Assembly (NCBI RefSeq): GCF_016900775.1
Contig: NZ_JACJKN010000001.1
Location: 248,001-312,000 of the forward strand
Direction: 5' to 3'
DNA length: 64,000 nt
Origin: Olsenella uli
GTDB lineage: Bacteria; Actinomycetota; Coriobacteriia; Coriobacteriales; Atopobiaceae
This document shows positions 1 through 7,912 of this stretch, one piece after another (position 1 is the first letter of the stretch; every line of letters starts with the position of its first letter). The notes beneath the pieces are model-generated. The model saw only the letters and a list, made by a program, of their open reading frames with translations, ran no database searches and had not been told where the DNA came from. The position numbers were made by a program, and so were the translations under genes.

Positions 1-1426
1 GGTGCGGCACGGCGCGGTTGTAGGCGTGCGGCAGCGCCAGGATGGTGGGGTTGCCGTCGGTGAACTTGCGCGTGGCGTCGGCGATGGCCTCCTCGAAGGT
101 CGGGCGGGTCTTGAGGCCCATGGTGCGGGCGATGCCGGGCTTCTGCGCGCCCACGATGTAGGTGGCGCTGAGGTACTTCTCGGCAAGGTTTCCGCAGGTC
201 ATCATGCTGAAGCCGTGGAACGGGTGGAAGGCGCCCGCAAAGCGGTACTTGCGGATGTACTCCTCGTTGGTGGCGAAGTACTCGCCGTACTTGATCATCT
301 CGTCGAGGGTGTTCATCTTGTCTGACTGCCAGAGCTCCCACTGCTCGCGCAGGTAGGGCCAGCGCTCGTCGTGGAACCAGCCGTTGCAGTAGCTGGCGAT
401 GACAAAGACGCAGTGGTCGGAGAGGATGCGCTTGTGGCGGATGACCTGGGCGGAGACGGCCTGCATCATCTGGATGGGGTTGGTGCCCATGCCGTCGCCG
501 TAGTGGAAGTTGGTGGGCATGCCCATGACCACGATGTCGTACTTCTTCTCGGCCCAGTGCACGTAGGTGCGCTTGTCGGCGAGCTTCCAGGAGACGGGCT
601 GCATCTCGGCGGCGTAGCCGGAGAAGATGGCGATCTGGCGGCTCCAGGTGTCGAGCACGGCGTCCACGCAGAAGAACTTCTTGCCCATCTTCTCTTCCAT
701 GAACATGCCCTGCTGGTCGAACTTGTCGCGCATAAGGGAGGAGGTGGAGACGGGGACGAAGTCCGGGCGGCTCATGACGCGCGGCACGTGGTGCGCGCTG
801 ATGGAGCGCCAGTGGGTGATGCCGGTGGCGCAGTGCTTGTAGCCGCCCGAGTAGCCACCGTAGGGGTTGCCCTGCGTGTGGCCGATGAGGATGGCGATGT
901 CGGCGTCATAGACGTACTTGTTCATGATCACGTGGTCGCCCTGCGGCGTGAAGCCGAGGTCGACGAGGTGGTCGTAGTCCTCGGAGTCGTGGCTCGTGAT
1001 CTGCCCCGTGCCCTCGAACTCGCTGTAGAGCTCCTCGCCCAGGATGAGCCTGGCCTCGGCGGTGGAGGTGCGGGGGTGCAGGCCGTTGGAGAAGAGCAGG
1101 AGCACGTCGTCGTGGGAGACGCCGTTGGCGAAGAGCTCGTCGAGGCAGGCGCGGATGGCCACCTTGCGGTGCGCGGTGGGCTGCGTGCCGCCCTTCACGA
1201 TGTCGGGGATGACGATGACGACCTTGGCGCCGGGGTGCGCGAGGTCGGCGAGCGGCTCCATGCCGATGGGGTTGCGGATGCTCTCGAGCGTGGCGTTATA
1301 GAGGCTGTCCCAGTCCTGGGGCAGGCACTCGGGGTCCTTGACGGTCTCGCCGGTGACGAAGACGTCGGTGCTGTCGGGCAGCTCGGCCCCGAGCATGCCG
1401 TTGCCGTACTCAAAGTCCAGATGCAT
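1..1426 (-). CDS. LarA-family (DUF2088) nickel-pincer racemase-like protein, partial
   Basis: The reading frame begins at ATG 1426, preceded by AAAGGAAACC, and runs off the left edge after 475 codons, so the C-terminus is missing. It aligns by eye with lactate racemase LarA: the NPIG...LA stretch near residue 52, GLH (His117, matching LarA His108), and GGYSGGYK with Lys197 at the place of the lysine that tethers the nickel-pincer cofactor. The LarA SDHTRP segment is replaced by DIVKGGTQPT, lacking its arginine, so the substrate is probably not lactate. It is the last visible gene of an operon with triosephosphate isomerase, phosphofructokinase and aldolase homologues, suggesting epimerisation of a sugar acid or hydroxy acid. 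LarB/C/E cofactor-making genes are not in this window. The family call is firm; the substrate is unknown. Confidence 0.75.
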   Translation of the reverse strand, partial: MHLDFEYGNGMLGAELPDSTDVFVTGETVKDPECLPQDWDSLYNATLESIRNPIGMEPLADLAHPGAKVVIVIPDIVKGGTQPTAHRKVAIRACLDELFANGVSHDDVLLLFSNGLHPRTSTAEARLILGEELYSEFEGTGQITSHDSEDYDHLVDLGFTPQGDHVIMNKYVYDADIAILIGHTQGNPYGGYSGGYKHCATGITHWRSISAHHVPRVMSRPDFVPVSTSSLMRDKFDQQGMFMEEKMGKKFFCVDAVLDTWSRQIAIFSGYAAEMQPVSWKLADKRTYVHWAEKKYDIVVMGMPTNFHYGDGMGTNPIQMMQAVSAQVIRHKRILSDHCVFVIASYCNGWFHDERWPYLREQWELWQSDKMNTLDEMIKYGEYFATNEEYIRKYRFAGAFHPFHGFSMMTCGNLAEKYLSATYIVGAQKPGIARTMGLKTRPTFEEAIADATRKFTDGNPTILALPHAYNRAVPH

Positions 1427-1459
1427 GGGTTTCCTTTCTGTGGGGGGTGGCGTGCGAAA

Positions 1460-1494
1460 GTGACTCAAAAGGGGACTGTCCCCTTTTGAGTCAC
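1460..1494. repeat. 35-bp near-perfect palindrome overlapping the TIM stop codon
   Basis: GTGACTCAAAAGGGGAC, one central base, then the exact reverse complement of those 17 bases. It lies between the isomerase gene and the LarA-like gene, and the TGA stop codon of the isomerase is inside the left arm (1491-1493). It could act as a transcript-attenuating hairpin inside the operon. The core GGGGACWGTC also occurs in the palindrome at 63252-63327. Confidence 0.85.
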
Positions 1495-2327
1495 GAGAGG
1501 TAGAGGTCGACGATCTGGGCGTACTCGTCGGGGTAGAAGCCGATCTCGCCGGTGAAGCGCGTGAGGGCGATGAGGCCGCCGTCGACCTCAGGGATGCCGG
1601 CGAGCATCTCGGCGTTGTCGGCCTTGAGGCCGCCGCCGTAGACCACGTCGACGCCGGGCACGACGCCCTTGACGAGGCGGGCGACCTTGGCGATGTAGGG
1701 CGCGTCGGCGGGCGTCTTGCCGGGGCCGATGCTCCAGACGGGCTCGTAGGCTATGCGCACGCCGGAGAGGTCCGCGCCCTCGAGGCCCTGGGTCAGCTGG
1801 GCGGTGAGGACGGCCTCCCAGTCGTCGACCTCCTCCTCGCGCTCGCCCATGCAGAAGAGCACCTTGAGGCCGGCCGCCTGCGCGGCGCGGACCTCGCGGG
1901 AGAGGATGCGGCTCACGGCGGCCTCCACCTCGGCCGGGTCCGCCCCGACCTCGCCGAGGATCGCGCGGAGGTTCATGCGCTCCTCGCAGTGGCCGACGAG
2001 CGCCCACCCGCAGCCGAGCTGGGCGACGGAGTTGGCGGTGCGCAGCGTGGTGAAGGCGCCGAAGTTGCCGCCCGGGGCGGTGTCGGCCCCATGGACGCCC
2101 TGGCAGCCAATGCCGAGCGGGCTGCCCTCGGCGGCGGCGCAGGCGCCCACAAGGTGCGCCTCGGGGAGAAACGCCGCAAACTCCGCGACGCCCGCGTACT
2201 TCTCGGCAACGCCCCTGATGGACGCGGCGACGGCCTCGCCCCAACGCGCGGGCTCGGCAAGGCGGTTCACGCCGCCGCGCTCGGGGGTGATGTCAAAGCG
2301 CTTGAGGTTGAGGAAGATGTGCTTCAT
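1491..2327 (-). CDS. tpiA: Triosephosphate isomerase family protein
   Basis: 278 residues, a little longer than the usual ~250-residue enzyme. It interconverts dihydroxyacetone phosphate and glyceraldehyde 3-phosphate in the cytosol. The catalytic signature is recognisable: NLK near residue 7 (canonical NWK, catalytic lysine), GHCEERM (canonical GHSERR, electrophilic histidine), AYEPVWSIGPGKT with the base glutamate, and the YGGG phosphate loop. The departures from consensus (GHCEERM, GGGLK) mark it as a divergent paralogue, likely the operon-specific copy rather than the glycolytic housekeeping one. It follows the phosphofructokinase gene by 42 bases in the same direction and is followed by a palindrome that contains its stop codon. 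Confidence 0.85.
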   Translation of the reverse strand: MKHIFLNLKRFDITPERGGVNRLAEPARWGEAVAASIRGVAEKYAGVAEFAAFLPEAHLVGACAAAEGSPLGIGCQGVHGADTAPGGNFGAFTTLRTANSVAQLGCGWALVGHCEERMNLRAILGEVGADPAEVEAAVSRILSREVRAAQAAGLKVLFCMGEREEEVDDWEAVLTAQLTQGLEGADLSGVRIAYEPVWSIGPGKTPADAPYIAKVARLVKGVVPGVDVVYGGGLKADNAEMLAGIPEVDGGLIALTRFTGEIGFYPDEYAQIVDLYLS

Positions 2328-2369
2328 GAAGGGGTCCTCTCTTTTGGCTGGCTACAACCGTCCCGCGCG

Positions 2370-3536
2370 TCAGACGAAGCTCGCGAAGCGGGGGAGGGCG
2401 GGTCCCAGCAGCGGGCGGCACCAGCTGCGGAACGCGTCGGTCACGCCGTTGCCGCGCTCGTTGATGTACTCGTCTGGCATCGTGCGCTCGTCGAGCATCA
2501 CCCGCTCGATGGGGATGCGGGTGAGACGCGCCTCGTAGGGCTCGCTGGAGACGCGCTCGATGCCCACCATCGTGCCGGAGTCGCCCTCGAGCACGGCGCG
2601 GGTGGCCTCGCGCCCGCAGGCGACGGCCTCCTCGCGGTCGACGGGGCTCTGCCAGGCGATGGAGGCGCGGCCGATGAGGCCGGGCTTCTCGGAGCGTGCC
2701 TTGTAGCCGAGCTCGGAGATCACGAGCCTGGCGAGGTGCGCGGAGACGTCGCCGAAGTACGTTGCCCTGCCCACGGTCATGAGGGGCGGGGCAACGGGGG
2801 CCCCGTCGGCTGTGTGCAGGCCCTCGCTCACCACCACGACGCCCGAGCCCTTCTCGTCGATGAGGCGCTGGGCGTCATCGAGGAAGGCGCGCTCGTCGAA
2901 GTCGCGCTCGGGCAGGTAGATGAGGTCGGGGCCGCCGCAGCCGGACTCGTCGGCAAAGCAGCTCGCGGCCGTGACCCAGCCGGCGTTTCTGCCCATGGCC
3001 TCCACGATGACGATGTGGATGGGCAGCCCGCGCACGTCGCAGCAGATGGCCGACGTGGTCGCCGCCATGTAGCGCGCCGCGCTCGCGAAGCCGGGCGCGT
3101 GGTCGGTTACCGCGATGTCGTTGTCCATGGTCTTGGGGATTCCCACCACGTCGACGGGCACGCCCTCCTCGCGGCAGGCGCGCCAGATCTTGCCGCAGGT
3201 GTCCATCGTCCCGTTGCCGCCGGTGCAGAGGAGCCAGCGGATGCCCTGGTCGCGCAGGGCGTGCGCGAGCGCGCGGTAGTCCTCGTTCTCGAGGGGGGTG
3301 CGGCTCGTGCCGATGGCCGAGGAGGGCGAGAAGGGCAGCAGGTCGAGCTTCTCGCGCGGCACCTGGCCAAAGTCCACGAGCCTGCCCTCGGCGATGCCGC
3401 CCACGCCGCCGAGAGCGCCGAGCACCCGCCCGACGCCCGGCGTGCCCAGGGCCTCGTCGACGGCGCCATAGAGCGACGCGTTGATGACCGCGGTGGGACC
3501 GCCGCCGTGGACGACGAGCAGGCCGTCTGCCGCCAT
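2370..3536 (-). CDS. 6-phosphofructokinase family (ATP or PPi donor unclear)
   Basis: 388 residues. N-terminal GGGPTAVINAS and central GGNGTMDT (106-113) and PKTMDND (134-140) place it in the phosphofructokinase family, closest to the clade usually called pyrophosphate-dependent, whose members read GGNDSMDT and PKTIDND. Here the donor-determining position after GGN is Gly, as in ATP enzymes, while the second determinant is Lys, as in PPi enzymes, so the phosphoryl donor cannot be read from sequence. The ATG directly abuts the TAG of the aldolase gene upstream, indicating translational coupling. With aldolase and isomerase it would turn a hexose phosphate into triose phosphates. The substrate could be fructose 6-phosphate or another ketohexose phosphate. 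Confidence 0.85.
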   Translation of the reverse strand: MAADGLLVVHGGGPTAVINASLYGAVDEALGTPGVGRVLGALGGVGGIAEGRLVDFGQVPREKLDLLPFSPSSAIGTSRTPLENEDYRALAHALRDQGIRWLLCTGGNGTMDTCGKIWRACREEGVPVDVVGIPKTMDNDIAVTDHAPGFASAARYMAATTSAICCDVRGLPIHIVIVEAMGRNAGWVTAASCFADESGCGGPDLIYLPERDFDERAFLDDAQRLIDEKGSGVVVVSEGLHTADGAPVAPPLMTVGRATYFGDVSAHLARLVISELGYKARSEKPGLIGRASIAWQSPVDREEAVACGREATRAVLEGDSGTMVGIERVSSEPYEARLTRIPIERVMLDERTMPDEYINERGNGVTDAFRSWCRPLLGPALPRFASFV

Positions 3537-4694
3537 CTAGATCCCCGCCCTCTCGTAGCGCTCGGCCATCTCCTCGAGCGTGACGAGCTCGGCGTCGGGC
3601 GCGTGGCCGTAGCTGCCGAACTCGACGATGAGGGTGGCCACGGCCTCCTTCACGCCGGCCTCTATGGCCCGGACGAGTGCCGCGCGGTCGTCGTCCTCCA
3701 CCACGCCGTACATGACGGTGTCGTAGACGGCGGGGAGGAAGACGCGCGGGTCGGGATTCTCGGGGTGCTCCCTGAGCAGCTGGTAGACGCCGCCGATTGA
3801 CGGGCTCTCCCGGAGCTCCGGGCGCGTGGCGAAGAGCTCGCGCATGTTGCGGGTCACCGCGAGGCGGATGTCGGTGTCCACGTTGATCTTGCTGATGCCG
3901 GCGGGGATCGCGGCCTTGAGCTCGTCGAGGCTGATGCCGTGGGCGTTTTGGATGCTGCCGCCGAGGGCGTTGATCTCACGCACGATGTAGGCGGGGACGG
4001 TCGAGGAGCCGTGGCTCACGAGCGCGCAGTCGAGCCCCTCGTGGGCCAGGCACTCGCGGATGGCGATGGGGATCTCGCGGCGGAGCTTGACGTCCGCGCC
4101 CTTGGAGGGGCCGTGCATGGTGCCGTAGCTGATGGCGAGGGCGTCCACCTTGGTGCTGCGGACAAACTCGACCGCGGCGAGCGGGTTGGTGTAGGTGCTC
4201 GACGCGGCAAAGACGTGGTCCTCCACGCCGGCGAGCACGCCGAGCTCGCCCTCCACGGAGACGCCGCGCGGGTGCGCGTACTTGACGACCTCGCGCGTGA
4301 GCTCCATGTTCTCCTTGAGCGGAAGCGACGAGCCGTCGATCATGACGGAGGTGTAGCCGCCCGCGATGGCGGCCTTCACGCTCTCCATGTCACGGCCGTG
4401 GTCGAGGTGCAGGACCACGGGGACGGGGCTGTGCTCGCCGTACCTCTTCACGGCCTCGCCGATGTTCCTGGCGCCGACGATCTTGTCCTCGACCGTGCCG
4501 TTGGCAAAGTCCGCGCGCCCTCCCATGAAGGCGTTGGCGAGGTCGGCGCCCTGCAGGATGGCGGCGCTCCTCAGCATCTCGTGGACCTCGATCACGGCCT
4601 TCGCCTGGCAGACCGCGTTGACGTTGAACGCCCCCTGTGCGTAGCCGCCCCGGCGCGCGGCGTCCAGGACGGGCTTGAGTGGAACGAGTGCCAT
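3537..4694 (-). CDS. Class II fructose-bisphosphate (ketose-bisphosphate) aldolase
   Basis: 385 residues. A zinc-dependent aldolase that cleaves a ketose 1,6-bisphosphate into dihydroxyacetone phosphate and an aldehyde. Visible landmarks are the N-terminal GAFNVN, HLDHGRD near residue 95 (zinc ligand and catalytic Asp region), VEGELG, YGTMHG, SHGSS and the phosphate-binding NAHGIS...KINVDTD stretch. First structural gene after the LacI regulator, separated from it by 118 bases. The start is preceded by CAAGGAGATGGTCAC, a good ribosome site. Tagatose-bisphosphate or another ketose bisphosphate is possible as substrate. The neighbouring kinase and isomerase support a dedicated hexose catabolic branch under LacI control. 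Confidence 0.9.
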   Translation of the reverse strand: MALVPLKPVLDAARRGGYAQGAFNVNAVCQAKAVIEVHEMLRSAAILQGADLANAFMGGRADFANGTVEDKIVGARNIGEAVKRYGEHSPVPVVLHLDHGRDMESVKAAIAGGYTSVMIDGSSLPLKENMELTREVVKYAHPRGVSVEGELGVLAGVEDHVFAASSTYTNPLAAVEFVRSTKVDALAISYGTMHGPSKGADVKLRREIPIAIRECLAHEGLDCALVSHGSSTVPAYIVREINALGGSIQNAHGISLDELKAAIPAGISKINVDTDIRLAVTRNMRELFATRPELRESPSIGGVYQLLREHPENPDPRVFLPAVYDTVMYGVVEDDDRAALVRAIEAGVKEAVATLIVEFGSYGHAPDAELVTLEEMAERYERAGI

Positions 4695-4812
4695 GTGACC
4701 ATCTCCTTGTTCGTGCCCGGGCCCCGGGCGCTGGTTGGCTGTGGCTCTGACTGCTTCTCGTTGCTTCGTGCGGTGGCGCTGGCTCCGTGCGCGCCGGCGG
4801 GGCCCTTCTCGG

Positions 4813-5871
4813 CTAGCCCCGCTGCGGCTCGATCTTGGGCTCGATGACGTTGGTGAGCTTGATGATGCGTGCGGACGGCGCGCCGCCGCGCATGAGCGAG
4901 ATGATCTCGTCGGCGCAGACGACGCCCGTCTCGTAGTTGGGGAGGCGGGTGTAGAAGTTGGCGGCGAGCCAGTTCTCCCCGTTGTTGGCGAGCTCGGCGT
5001 AGATGATGCCGCGGTTGGGCCTCACCTTGCGGAAGAAGTGGGTCCACGTGGCCCAGCTGGTGATGATGGCGTCCCCGTCGCGCGTCTCGGAGAGGATGCC
5101 CGAGGCCATCTCGAGGAGCCGGGCGGTGAGCGCGAGGCCGTCCTCGGTGTTGCCGACCGTGTAGCGCTCGTCCCAGACGTCGATGTTGCTCAGGTCGATG
5201 GGCGCGTAGCGGACCTCGAGTCGCGTGCCGGTCTCCTCGCAGACGTCGCGCACGCCCTGCTCGCGCAGGCGCTCCTGGGCGGTGTCGATCTGCGGCCGCA
5301 GGTACAGGACGCGCCGGCACCCCCGCTCCACGACGCGCGAGGTGACGAGCCGGGCGCCGCCGCGGTAGTCGAGGTCGACGGTGCTGTAGGAGTCCGCCTG
5401 CTGCTGGCAGTCAAAGACCACGAGCGGCGCGCCCTCCTCCCGGAGGAGCTCGAGGCTCTCCCTGTCGGGGCCCTCGTTCTCGATGCCGATGAAGATGATG
5501 CCGCCCACGCGGCCGGCGAGGTAGGCGCTCGCGTAGTCGGCGTGCCCGAGGCCGTCGATCTTGTTGCCAAGGAGAAGGACGTTGTAGTCGTCCTGCTCGA
5601 GCCGCGTCTGGATGCCGTAGGCCATCTGGCTGAAGCGGGGGACGGCGAGGTTTCTCCTGAGGACGACGCCCACGCAGGGGATGTTGCGGCTCCTCAGGGT
5701 GCGCGCGTGCGCGTTGGGCATGTAGTTGAGCCTTCTCGCCGCCTGGAGCACCCGCTCGCGCGTCTCCGGCCTGATGGACTGACCGGGGGTGTTGTTGATG
5801 ACGTAGGAGACGGTCGCGGCCGTGACCCCGGCCTCCTGCGCGACGTCCTTGAGCGTGGTTCGCCTGCCCAT
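4813..5871 (-). CDS. LacI-family transcriptional regulator
   Basis: 352 residues from the chosen start. An upstream in-frame ATG at 5889 exists, but AGGAGG lies directly between the two and serves ATG 5871, giving the normal LacI start MGRRTTLKDVAQEAG. N-terminal helix-turn-helix (TLKDVAQEAGVTAATVSYVIN, about residues 5-25), the hinge with ARTLRS, then a periplasmic-binding-protein-like effector domain from about residue 60 (GVVLRRN, GIIFIG, LVVFDCQ). The gene heads the minus-strand aldolase/PFK/TIM/LarA operon and probably represses it and itself through the palindrome just upstream (5892-5911). The effector sugar is not evident. Confidence 0.9.
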   Translation of the reverse strand: MGRRTTLKDVAQEAGVTAATVSYVINNTPGQSIRPETRERVLQAARRLNYMPNAHARTLRSRNIPCVGVVLRRNLAVPRFSQMAYGIQTRLEQDDYNVLLLGNKIDGLGHADYASAYLAGRVGGIIFIGIENEGPDRESLELLREEGAPLVVFDCQQQADSYSTVDLDYRGGARLVTSRVVERGCRRVLYLRPQIDTAQERLREQGVRDVCEETGTRLEVRYAPIDLSNIDVWDERYTVGNTEDGLALTARLLEMASGILSETRDGDAIITSWATWTHFFRKVRPNRGIIYAELANNGENWLAANFYTRLPNYETGVVCADEIISLMRGGAPSARIIKLTNVIEPKIEPQRG

Positions 5872-5891
5872 CTCGCCTCCTGTCATCATGC

Positions 5892-5911
5892 TCGCTTTTT
5901 CGATTAAGCGA
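5892..5911 (-). promoter_or_regulatory. Candidate LacI-type operator and promoter
   Basis: TCGCTTNNTCGANNAAGCGA is a 20-bp palindrome with a central CG, the form expected of a LacI-family operator. It lies about 20 bases upstream of the LacI start. Reading the minus strand, TACTATC at about 5912-5918 could be the -10 element, so the operator would sit at or just after the transcription start. This suggests autorepression of the whole operon. Confidence 0.65.
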
Positions 5912-5968
5912 GATAGTATCTGTTTATCATGACCCGCGCCGCGCGGGCGCGGAAACTTGAAGAAACGC

Positions 5969-6052
5969 GCTCGCGGTAGAAAAACTACCGTTTACCGAGC
6001 TAAAGACTCGTACAGGTCCTCAGCGGTACCAAATTCGCTGCGAGCGGTCTTT
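5969..6052 (+). promoter_or_regulatory. Structured intergenic region (nested hairpins), function unknown
   Basis: The 402-base gap between the LacI gene and the permease holds two foldable segments. The first is GCTCG-CGGTAG-aaaaa-CTACCG-CGAGC (5969-6000). The second pairs AAAGAC/GTCTTT (6002-6007 with 6047-6052), then TCG/CGA, enclosing CAGCG/CGCTG (6021-6025 with 6036-6040). Together they could form a structured leader of the ABC transporter operon, or operator sites. I do not recognise a known riboswitch class. The rest of the gap (6053-6273) shows no clear element besides the permease ribosome site. Confidence 0.45.
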
Positions 6053-6273
6053 GTGAGAACCGAGCCTAGGAATTCCCAGAGGGCTGTGCTTACATGTCCA
6101 TAACTTAATCGTTTGAGTAGAAACGCACCTGATTCGCACCGTGCTTCTCCCCGTTCTCTTGCTTGCAGCTCTTGCTCTCTAGCACCACCGCACGCTCACA
6201 TGCCGGATGCCCCCATCGCGCCCCCGCGGGTCGCCAGCGGGGCGAAGGCGGAATCGAACGAAGGAGGCCGTCA

Positions 6274-7053
6274 TTGAAAGAGAGGAAAGTATCCATCTGG
6301 AGCAAGGTGCCGAGCTGGGCCTGGGCGCTGATCTCCCTGGCGCTGGCCGTGGCCCTGTGGCTTGCCGCATCGGGCGCGTGGCCGGCCGTCTTTGCGTCAC
6401 CTGAGCAAGTCCTTGCGGCCTTCCTCGAGCGCGCCGAGAGCGGCCTGCTCTGGGAGCACGTCTGGGCGTCGGTCTCCCGCGTCCTCACGGGCTTTGGCAT
6501 CGCCTTCGTGGTGTCCATCCCGGTGGCGTTTCTCATGGCCTGGTACGACCCGTTCCGCCACGTCGTCGAGCCGTGGATCCAGTTCATCCGCAACATTCCG
6601 CCGCTCGCCTACGTCTTCTTGATCATCGCGGCCCTCGGCATCGGCCAGGTCTCCAAGATCACGGTCATCTTCATCGCCGCGTTCCTCGTCATGGTCATCA
6701 CCATCTACCAGGGCGTCAAGGGCGTGGACGTCACCCTCATCAAGGCGGCGCGCGTGCTCGGCGCCACCCAGAGGGACATCTTCTTCAAGGTCACCATCCC
6801 CGCCTCCACGCCGTTCATCCTCGTCGCGGCGCGCCTGGGCCTCTCCACTTCGCTCACCACGCTCATGGCGTCCGAGATCGTCGGCGGTGACAAGGGCATC
6901 GGCATGATGATCCAGCAGGCGAGCGGCTACTACCAGATGGACGTCGTGCTCCTGGGCATCATCCTGCTCGGCATCATCGGCATCTGCTTCGAGAAGATCG
7001 TCCGGTTCCTTGAGAGGAGGTTCACGGGATGGCAGGAAACGATTCAGCAGTGA
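6274..7053 (+). CDS. ABC transporter permease, nitrate/sulfonate/taurine (SsuC/TauC) type
   Basis: 259 residues from TTG 6274, chosen because AAGGAGG lies seven bases upstream; the longer frame has no ribosome site and no membrane character. An inner-membrane permease with about six hydrophobic segments and the cytoplasmic EAA-loop AARVLGATQRDIFFKVTIP (about residues 158-176) that contacts the ATPase. The family imports small organic anions such as sulfonates, nitrate or thiamine precursors. The gene overlaps the ATPase gene by 25 bases and is followed by a matching binding lipoprotein, so the importer is complete. Because NagB-like and NagA genes follow, an amino-sugar-derived substrate is possible. 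The true substrate is not evident. Confidence 0.88.
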   Translation: MKERKVSIWSKVPSWAWALISLALAVALWLAASGAWPAVFASPEQVLAAFLERAESGLLWEHVWASVSRVLTGFGIAFVVSIPVAFLMAWYDPFRHVVEPWIQFIRNIPPLAYVFLIIAALGIGQVSKITVIFIAAFLVMVITIYQGVKGVDVTLIKAARVLGATQRDIFFKVTIPASTPFILVAARLGLSTSLTTLMASEIVGGDKGIGMMIQQASGYYQMDVVLLGIILLGIIGICFEKIVRFLERRFTGWQETIQQ

Positions 7054-7820
7054 AGGTCCACATCGAGAACGTCGTCAAGAAGTTCAACACCCGCAAGGGC
7101 GAGGTGGTCGCCCTCAACGGCGCCAACTTCGACATCCACGAGAACGAGTTCGTGTGCGTCGTCGGGCCGTCCGGCTGCGGCAAGTCCACGCTCCTGAACA
7201 TCATCGGCGGCCTCGAGGAGCCCACCGAGGGCCGCGTCCTCGTCGACGGGCAGGAGGTCACGGGCCCCGGCCCCGACCGCGGCATCGTCTTCCAGCAGTA
7301 CGCGCTCTTCCCCTGGCTCACGGTGCTCGAGAACGTCAAGTTTGGCCTCAAGCTCCAGGGCAAGCCCGACAAGGAGGCCGAGGAGATCGCGCTCAGGTAC
7401 ATCAAGCTCGTCGAGCTCCAGGACTTCGTGCACTCCTACCCCAAGGAGCTCTCGGGCGGCATGAAGCAGCGCGTGGCCATCGCCCGCGCCTACGCGGTCA
7501 ACCCCAAGGTCCTGCTCATGGACGAGCCCTTCGGCGCCCTCGACGCCCAGACCCGCACCCAGCTCCAGTCCGAGCTGCTCGAGACCTGGGAGAAGGAGCA
7601 GAAGACCTGCTTCTTCATCACGCATGACGTCGAGGAGGCCATCATCCTCGCCCAGCGCGTCGTCATCATGTACGCCCGCCCGGGCCGCGTGAAGGAGATC
7701 GTGGACATCGACATCCCGTACCCCCGCACGCAGGAGACCAAGATGAGCCCGCGCTTCCTCGAGCTCAAGAACCACATCTGGAGCCAGGTCTACCAGGAGT
7801 ACCTGTCCGTCCGCAAGTAG
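7029..7820 (+). CDS. ABC transporter ATP-binding protein, SsuB/TauB type
   Basis: 263 residues. Energises the adjacent permease. All nucleotide-binding motifs are intact: Walker A GPSGCGKST (46-54), Q-loop VFQQYALFPW, signature LSGGMKQR, Walker B VLLMDEPFGALD and the switch histidine in ITHDVEEA. The FPWLTVLENV wording after the Q-loop is typical of the nitrate/sulfonate/taurine subfamily. The start ATG lies inside the permease gene, indicating translational coupling, and the binding-protein gene follows 92 bases later. Confidence 0.93.
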   Translation: MAGNDSAVKVHIENVVKKFNTRKGEVVALNGANFDIHENEFVCVVGPSGCGKSTLLNIIGGLEEPTEGRVLVDGQEVTGPGPDRGIVFQQYALFPWLTVLENVKFGLKLQGKPDKEAEEIALRYIKLVELQDFVHSYPKELSGGMKQRVAIARAYAVNPKVLLMDEPFGALDAQTRTQLQSELLETWEKEQKTCFFITHDVEEAIILAQRVVIMYARPGRVKEIVDIDIPYPRTQETKMSPRFLELKNHIWSQVYQEYLSVRK

Positions 7821-7912
7821 CGCATGGCGCACGTGGGATTCTCGCGGGGGTGCGCCCCCGCAGCATGGGAGGCCGGCGAGAAGGACTCGCCGTCGGAAGG
7901 AAAGGAAACGCA

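Noticed and set aside
6105-6273. Extended N-terminus of the permease from ATG 6163
   Set aside because: The extra 37 residues are Arg/Gly-rich without membrane character, and AAGGAGG clearly serves TTG 6274.
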